Part shown: positions 9,501 to 10,783 of the stretch, in pieces | Layout: each line of letters opens with the position of its first letter | Position numbering within the stretch: the stretch's first letter is position 1 | The notes under the pieces: generated by a model | The model's database searches: none | What the model saw: only the letters and a program-made list of their open reading frames with translations | Told to the model about the DNA's origin: nothing | Source: Zygnema cylindricum | Taxonomy: Eukaryota > Streptophyta > Zygnematophyceae > Zygnematales > Zygnemataceae | Length of the DNA: 10,783 nt | NCBI GenBank assembly: GCA_037447655.1 | Contig: JBBHKE010002805.1 | Location: forward strand, 1-10,783 | Reading direction: 5' to 3' | Position numbers and translations under genes: made by a program

Positions 9501-10783
9501 TGTGCGAAGTGTTATAGTGAAAAATAATTCTTTGTGAGAGTGAGAGGCATCTTCAACTTAACATATGCGTCTTTGAACGAGACTCTTCTGTTATTGATAA
9601 ATCTTTATGATGTTGTTTTTTGTGTGCTGGACTTCTGTGAGCTTCCTCTTGTGATTGGTTAGATGCTTCCGTTTGCCAGTGTGTGTGCTTTTTGCGCATT
9701 CTAGTATGTGTGAGAACGATTCTATCACTATCTTCATAAAAGAAATGTAAAGCAAGGGGAATATTTCAAGAGCAGGGCAGTTGCAAAAAAATTAAGCTTG
9801 AAAACAAATAAACCATTTTTTGACGATTTTCACACAAACCCTTCACACGTGTTTCCAAATTTCACACAGTTTATTTTTGCATGTACACCAAAAACCAGTG
9901 GCATGGCAGGCCTGTTTTTAGGCTTTTATTGCATTAGAAAGACGTATGAAAATCGGGATTCGTTGAAATGGAGGACCCTCTATGTGCTGCACAAGTTAGC
10001 AGATCCGAGAACACATTTCTTTCCAAACAAAAAAGATAAACCAATTGAGTTTTAATCGTCGTTGCCATCATAACGTTTACGACAGCCAAACGGACTACTC
10101 TCTGTTTCAATGAATTTTTTACCTATCATAGTTACATCTGATGACTTTTTTTACATGGAAAGTGATGCTTTATGTGGCCATGCAGCCAATCCGTGCACAT
10201 TTACTTCCAAAAATCCATGTGGCATGGGCATTTGCGTGAATTCTACGCTTTATCCGGAAACATATATGTGTGTTTGCCCTATGGGCTATTCGGCAAGCGA
10301 GGCTGAGAACCTTCTCACGTGTGAACCAGGTCAGCTACATAGTGACAAACTCACATGTGTGCCAGGTCATAGGGTAATTATACATACGAACTACTGACGT
10401 TATTGACAAGTATTCCAAGTAGCCAGATCAATAAAATTGTACTATTTTTATAAATCGTATATTTTTCTGTACAATTGTCAATGCAAGAATTAGCATACAT
10501 ATTATTACCTTACTTCATACCAAAGTAGACAAAGAAGAAACTTTTCTATGTGCAAAGTAACAAACTGGATGGTGACAACAGAGTAGATTGGAATGGGAAA
10601 TGGAAACCGCAGATGGATATGCAATAGTGCGTTTAATGACCAAAACAGTTTGAATTCTTTTCACATTCGGTTGTTGTTAACAACATGACGTTTTTACGAA
10701 ATCTCTAATCTAGTTCACGATGGTCCACTTTTGCAGCTGTCATCCTTGGAAACGCCCTAAACAATTATACTGTGCCCGAAAGT
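458..10783 (+). CDS. Partial multi-exon gene: LRR / EGF-like / papain-like (C1A) protease / EGF-like / LysM-like protein
   Basis: Fourteen exons with GT/AG borders join in one frame to give 681 codons with no stop; both ends are missing. Seen directly: an LRR N-cap, five 24-residue LRRs, a C-cap, an EGF-like domain, a C1A protease with a complete Cys/His/Asn set, two EGF-like modules and a LysM-like start. Family knowledge: C1A enzymes cleave peptide bonds, LRRs bind proteins or peptides, and LysM binds GlcNAc-containing glycans. Inference: a secreted or surface protease carrying recognition domains. Two separate genes (receptor-like, then protease) are unlikely, because exon 3906-4255 physically joins the LRR cap to an EGF domain and the phases match across every junction. 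The signal peptide should lie upstream. Whether a membrane segment or kinase follows the LysM cannot be seen. Weakest junctions are the starts of the exons at 6607 and 10132. Confidence 0.85.
585..1573 (+). other. Intron 1 (989 bases)
   Basis: Runs from GTATGT to ATGCAG in phase 2. It contains protein-like, broken minus-strand sequence described separately. No plus-strand LRR exon was found inside it. Confidence 0.75.
640..1440 (-). pseudogene. Unidentified, frameshifted protein-like relic antisense in intron 1
   Basis: On the minus strand, neighbouring frames carry continuous protein-like text with shifts between them: DLWRGLGHLCIGNSKGG, then GFKQMCEKGQKIHL with ELISFPPLVPAWADVLV and IANLMYMLGKIFGYTLV, then after a stop and frame change TKLEYWEEFKSKSYDD and GLLWLARAMLEINEAL. 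The composition is balanced and globular, unlike the T-rich introns around it. I do not recognise the family. A decayed transposable element or processed-gene fragment is the likeliest source, but no terminal repeats or target duplication are visible. An overlapping plus-strand frame at 1092-1463 is also long (123 codons), so strand is uncertain. Confidence 0.3.
1574..1645 (+). CDS. Exon 2: LRR 1 (divergent)
   Basis: Exactly 72 bases between a GCAG acceptor and a GTACGT donor, in the same phase as the other LRR exons. The translation has the spacing of a plant repeat: L at the start, G at position 9 to 10, I-S-E-V-I-G, then L-x-x-L-V-E-L. The usual Asn of the LxxN ladder is missing and the start reads TLPSTVSGG, so this repeat is degenerate, as first repeats often are. 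It is too short and divergent to stand out as an open reading frame, and was found from the exon length and phase. Without it the phase would still close, so cassette skipping is possible. Confidence 0.72.
1849..1920 (+). CDS. Exon 3: LRR 2
   Basis: 72 bases between TTTCAG and GTAAGC, phase 2 on both sides. It encodes DLSFNNLSGPLPTSLGNL and then RKLKIL, a textbook plant-specific LRR (LxLxxNxLxGxLPxxLGxLxxLxxL). It contains an N-L-S glycosylation sequon. Confidence 0.93.
1921..2726 (+). other. Intron 3 (806 bases)
   Basis: T-rich, bounded by GTAAGC and GTGCAG in phase 2. I scanned it for further 72-base LRR exons and found none. It contains a short tandem 10-mer near 2381. A 63-codon frame at 2497-2688 has no domain features. 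Confidence 0.8.
2381..2400 (+). repeat. Tandem 10-mer, two copies
   Basis: AGAATAGAAG occurs twice in direct succession within intron 3, followed by a related AAAAATAG tail. Probably simple purine-rich sequence with no function. Confidence 0.7.
2727..2798 (+). CDS. Exon 4: LRR 3
   Basis: 72 bases between GTGCAG and GTAAGT, phase 2 on both sides. It encodes RVSKNNLIGPIPSSLISL and then TRLEQL, with the conserved N-N-L-x-G-P-I-P core. The Gly before the closing leucines is replaced by Ile-Ser. Confidence 0.93.
3027..3098 (+). CDS. Exon 5: LRR 4
   Basis: 72 bases between TTTCAG and GTAAGT, phase 2 on both sides. It encodes YLDRNSFSGTLPANIGSL and then SKLRKL, a complete plant LRR with N-x-F-S-G-x-L-P. 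The following intron is only 143 bases, the shortest in the gene. Confidence 0.93.
3242..3313 (+). CDS. Exon 6: LRR 5
   Basis: 72 bases between ATGCAG and GTAAGT, phase 2 on both sides. It encodes DLSFNKWMGTTPASFSSL and then KKLEEL. The hydrophobic ladder is kept, but G-x-I/L-P has become G-T-T-P and the Asn-Leu pair is Asn-Lys-Trp, so it is more diverged than repeats 2 to 4. Confidence 0.9.
3314..3905 (+). other. Intron 6 (592 bases)
   Basis: AT-rich sequence between GTAAGT and TTGCAG joining LRR 5 to the C-cap exon. No exon-like or repeat structure seen. Confidence 0.8.
3906..4255 (+). CDS. Exon 7: last LRR and C-cap fused to EGF-like domain 1
   Basis: The exon opens with SLRNNLLTGSLTLELQTLQ, a sixth, incomplete LRR, then DVSNNFFSS and the plant LRR C-cap signature GNPICG with further cysteines (NNC, STIC). 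It continues into an EGF-like domain: FCNTTQPRGVCGGHGYC, then PCTCDKGY and a final ATC. That supplies six cysteines in EGF order plus one extra just upstream (SNC). Sequons N-S-T, N-T-T and N-T-T indicate a secreted glycoprotein. It ends in phase 1 at GGTAAG, three residues after the last Cys. Because both domain types sit in one uninterrupted 350-base exon, the LRR-to-EGF fusion does not depend on splice prediction. Confidence 0.9.
4545..4733 (+). CDS. Exon 8: linker and N-terminus of the C1A protease domain
   Basis: It starts after TTTGCAG in phase 1 and encodes about 40 linker residues, then WNWVKRRAVASIKDQQNC, the mature N-terminus of papain-like enzymes (family form D-W-R-x-x-G-A-V-x-x-V-K-D-Q-x-x-C-G-S-C-W). 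The Gln of KDQ (residue 338 or so) is the oxyanion-hole residue, papain Gln19. The linker is far too short for a normal I29 inhibitor prodomain of about 60 residues plus spacer, and no ERFNIN pattern is visible. The exon ends in phase 1 (GTATGT donor), between the first and catalytic cysteines of the active-site motif. Confidence 0.87.
4734..5241 (+). other. Intron 8 (508 bases), splitting the active-site motif
   Basis: Phase-1 intron between the codon for the first motif Cys and the catalytic Cys codon, GTATGT to TTCCAG. An open frame runs through its last 80 bases into exon 9, but that part (from 5160) lacks protease similarity and is intron. Confidence 0.85.
5242..5471 (+). CDS. Exon 9: C1A protease, catalytic Cys and left domain
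   Basis: It starts after CTTCCAG and encodes STCWVFASTSAIESAFYI; the Cys (residue 344) aligns with papain Cys25. It continues with AEEQILNCSG (family L-S-E-Q-x-L-V-D-C), then DCAVGGWPTAALDYASKN, which corresponds to the C-N-G-G-x-x-x-x-A-x-x-Y helix region. TPGIC supplies the partner of the second disulfide. The residues before catalytic Cys are Ser-Thr where papain has Gly-Ser, and CNGG is CAVGG, so the active-site rim differs from papain. It ends in phase 0 at GTAATT, a weaker donor. Translation beyond this point runs into low-complexity, intron-like sequence. Confidence 0.92.
5565..5579 (+). repeat. Left inverted repeat
   Basis: Perfect 15-base partner of 6443-6457 in inverted orientation. 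Confidence 0.85.
6443..6457 (-). repeat. Right inverted repeat
   Basis: Perfect 15-base partner of 5565-5579 in inverted orientation. Confidence 0.85.
6607..6750 (+). CDS. Exon 10: C1A protease, middle of the right domain
   Basis: It encodes WTISSFERI, NGWLGLLLALQQQ and IVSLEASGSAFLNYDPKM. This matches the family segment in which Leu-x-x-Ala-(x)-x-x-Q-P-V-x-V-x-(L/I)-(E/D)-A is followed by F-x-x-Y. Pro of the usual Q-P is Thr here. The exon is 144 bases, phase 0 at both ends, with a strong GTGAGT donor. I place the start after TAG 6604-6606, because this keeps the strand-like WTISSFERI. A second acceptor, CCAG ending at 6648, is also in phase 0 and would shorten the protein by 14 residues. 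Confidence 0.82.
6751..8413 (+). other. Intron 10 (1663 bases, the longest)
   Basis: Phase 0, GTGAGT to CCACAG. The protease alignment runs directly from exon 10 (NYDPKM) to exon 11 (GVFDDEDC), so no exon is missing. It contains the purine microsatellite. Two minus-strand frames (7074-7307, 8087-8326) show no recognisable domain. Confidence 0.8.
7366..7434 (+). repeat. GA / GGGA microsatellite with G-quadruplex potential
   Basis: Pure purine tract (one C excepted) of GA and GGGA units. At 7394-7417 there are six GGG runs separated by single A, the minimal-loop form that folds readily into a G-quadruplex in DNA or in the pre-mRNA. It lies on the sense strand of the longest intron. Confidence 0.9.
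8414..8633 (+). CDS. Exon 11: C1A protease, catalytic His and Asn
   Basis: It starts after CCACAG in phase 0: GVFDDEDCFSGGVDHAVVVV and GY, with His481 matching papain His159. Then [20 protein letters not shown] follows, with Asn501 matching papain Asn175 and the N-S-W-G-x-x-W-G-x-x-G-Y box complete. GPGICGIN supplies the final conserved Cys and the C-terminus of the fold. With Cys344 and the Gln upstream, every catalytic residue is present, so I expect an active peptidase rather than a dead paralogue. It ends in phase 1 at GTAAGA after about ten residues of linker. Confidence 0.95.
8634..8983 (+). other. Intron 11 (350 bases)
   Basis: Phase 1, GTAAGA to TGCAG, between the protease and EGF-like domain 2. 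Nothing else seen in it. Confidence 0.85.
8984..9163 (+). CDS. Exon 12: EGF-like domain 2
   Basis: A 180-base exon, phase 1 at both ends, after TATGCAG. Six cysteines in EGF order: DPC, a loop of about 20 residues, NPCGNGVC, LCKC and QTC. The first loop is long and the rest is compact. It ends after TCTP at CAGGTTTTG, a weak donor. I accept this donor because all three EGF units in this gene end the same way, two residues after the last Cys with a phase-1 Gly-type codon. A GTAC donor at 9189 would add a hydrophobic tail and needs a different acceptor downstream. Confidence 0.82.
9164..10131 (+). other. Intron 12 (968 bases)
   Basis: Phase 1 with a weak GTTTTG donor and a TATCATAG acceptor. 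Its first third is T- and GT-rich, with TTTCGT recurring near 9254, 9297, 9312 and 9404. Frames at 9226-9432 and 9798-10055 lack domain features. The ends of this intron are the least secure in the gene. Confidence 0.65.
10132..10329 (+). CDS. Exon 13: EGF-like domain 3
   Basis: It encodes ALCGHAANPC, then KNPCGMGICVNSTLYPETYM, then CVCPMGYSASEAENLLTC. NPC, NPC, GIC, MC, VC and TC make an EGF pattern, with one extra Cys upstream. It carries an N-S-T sequon. The 198-base extent follows from the TATCATAG acceptor and CCAGGTCAGC donor, which keep phase 1 at both ends. The acceptor is the least certain: GAAAG ending at 10159 or so would need the alternative phase-2 donor of the previous exon. A second in-frame donor lies 36 bases downstream. 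Confidence 0.78.
10314..10369 (+). repeat. Imperfect direct repeat creating two in-frame splice donors
   Basis: CTCACGTGTGAACCAGGTCA at 10314-10333 recurs at 10350-10369 with 17 of 20 bases identical, a period of 36 bases. Each copy holds CCAG/GT at the same place and encodes LTC-x-PG. Use of the second donor would add 12 codons and one Cys without changing phase. Confidence 0.7.
10330..10736 (+). other. Intron 13 (407 bases)
   Basis: Phase 1, GTCAGC to TTGCAG, between EGF-like domain 3 and the probable LysM exon. Its start contains a second in-frame donor 36 bases on. Confidence 0.75.
10737..10783 (+). CDS. Exon 14 (cut by window end): probable start of a LysM domain
   Basis: After the acceptor TTTTGCAG the frame carried from exon 13 reads AVILGNALNNYTVPES and stays open to the last base. 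Y-T-V-x-x-(G/S) is how plant LysM domains commonly begin (Y-x-V-x-x-G-D-T). LysM modules of about 45 residues bind chitin, peptidoglycan or related GlcNAc glycans. Only seven diagnostic residues are available, so the call rests on the motif and on its position after cysteine-rich modules. It could simply be the linker to another domain. Confidence 0.5.

Noticed and set aside
1-10783. Bacterial operon, CRISPR array, tRNA or rRNA genes
   Set aside because: No spaced direct repeats, no clover-leaf candidates noticed, and the coding sequence is split by many canonical GT/AG introns.

Overview
The window looks like nuclear DNA of a land plant, most probably a non-seed plant such as a bryophyte, lycophyte or fern. 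It is AT-rich and intron-dense, with introns of about 140 to 1660 bases. Its leucine-rich-repeat (LRR) exons are exactly 72 bases long and all split a Leu codon in phase 2, the layout of plant LRR receptor genes such as SERKs. There are no bacterial operons, ribosome-binding sites, tRNA or rRNA genes or CRISPR arrays. The taxon is inferred from gene structure alone.

Essentially the whole window is one plus-strand gene, open at both ends. I assembled 14 exons by matching GT/AG sites, reading phase and protein motifs: 458-584, 1574-1645, 1849-1920, 2727-2798, 3027-3098, 3242-3313, 3906-4255, 4545-4733, 5242-5471, 6607-6750, 8414-8633, 8984-9163, 10132-10329 and 10737 to beyond the window end. 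They join in one frame without a stop and give 681 codons. Residue numbers below count the first complete codon (Ser, base 460) as 1.

In order, the protein has: an LRR N-terminal cap (exon 1); five 24-residue LRRs, one per exon; an exon carrying the LRR C-cap plus an EGF-like domain; a papain-family (C1A) cysteine protease spread over four exons, with catalytic Cys344, His481 and Asn501 and the oxyanion-hole Gln all present; two more EGF-like modules; and the start of what looks like a LysM glycan-binding domain, cut by the window end. The signal-peptide exon is expected upstream of base 1. The paired cysteines and several N-glycosylation sequons (NST, NTT, NTT, NCS, NST, NYT) fit a secreted or cell-surface protein. 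I infer a matrix or apoplastic protease tethered to recognition modules (LRR, EGF, LysM). This is not one of the usual plant classes of LRR receptor or papain-like protease.

The introns hold decayed material: a protein-like but frameshifted minus-strand segment in the first intron, a 15-base inverted-repeat pair about 890 bases apart in the intron after the catalytic-Cys exon, and a purine-rich microsatellite with six GGGA units in the longest intron. Bases 1-457 show no supportable exon.
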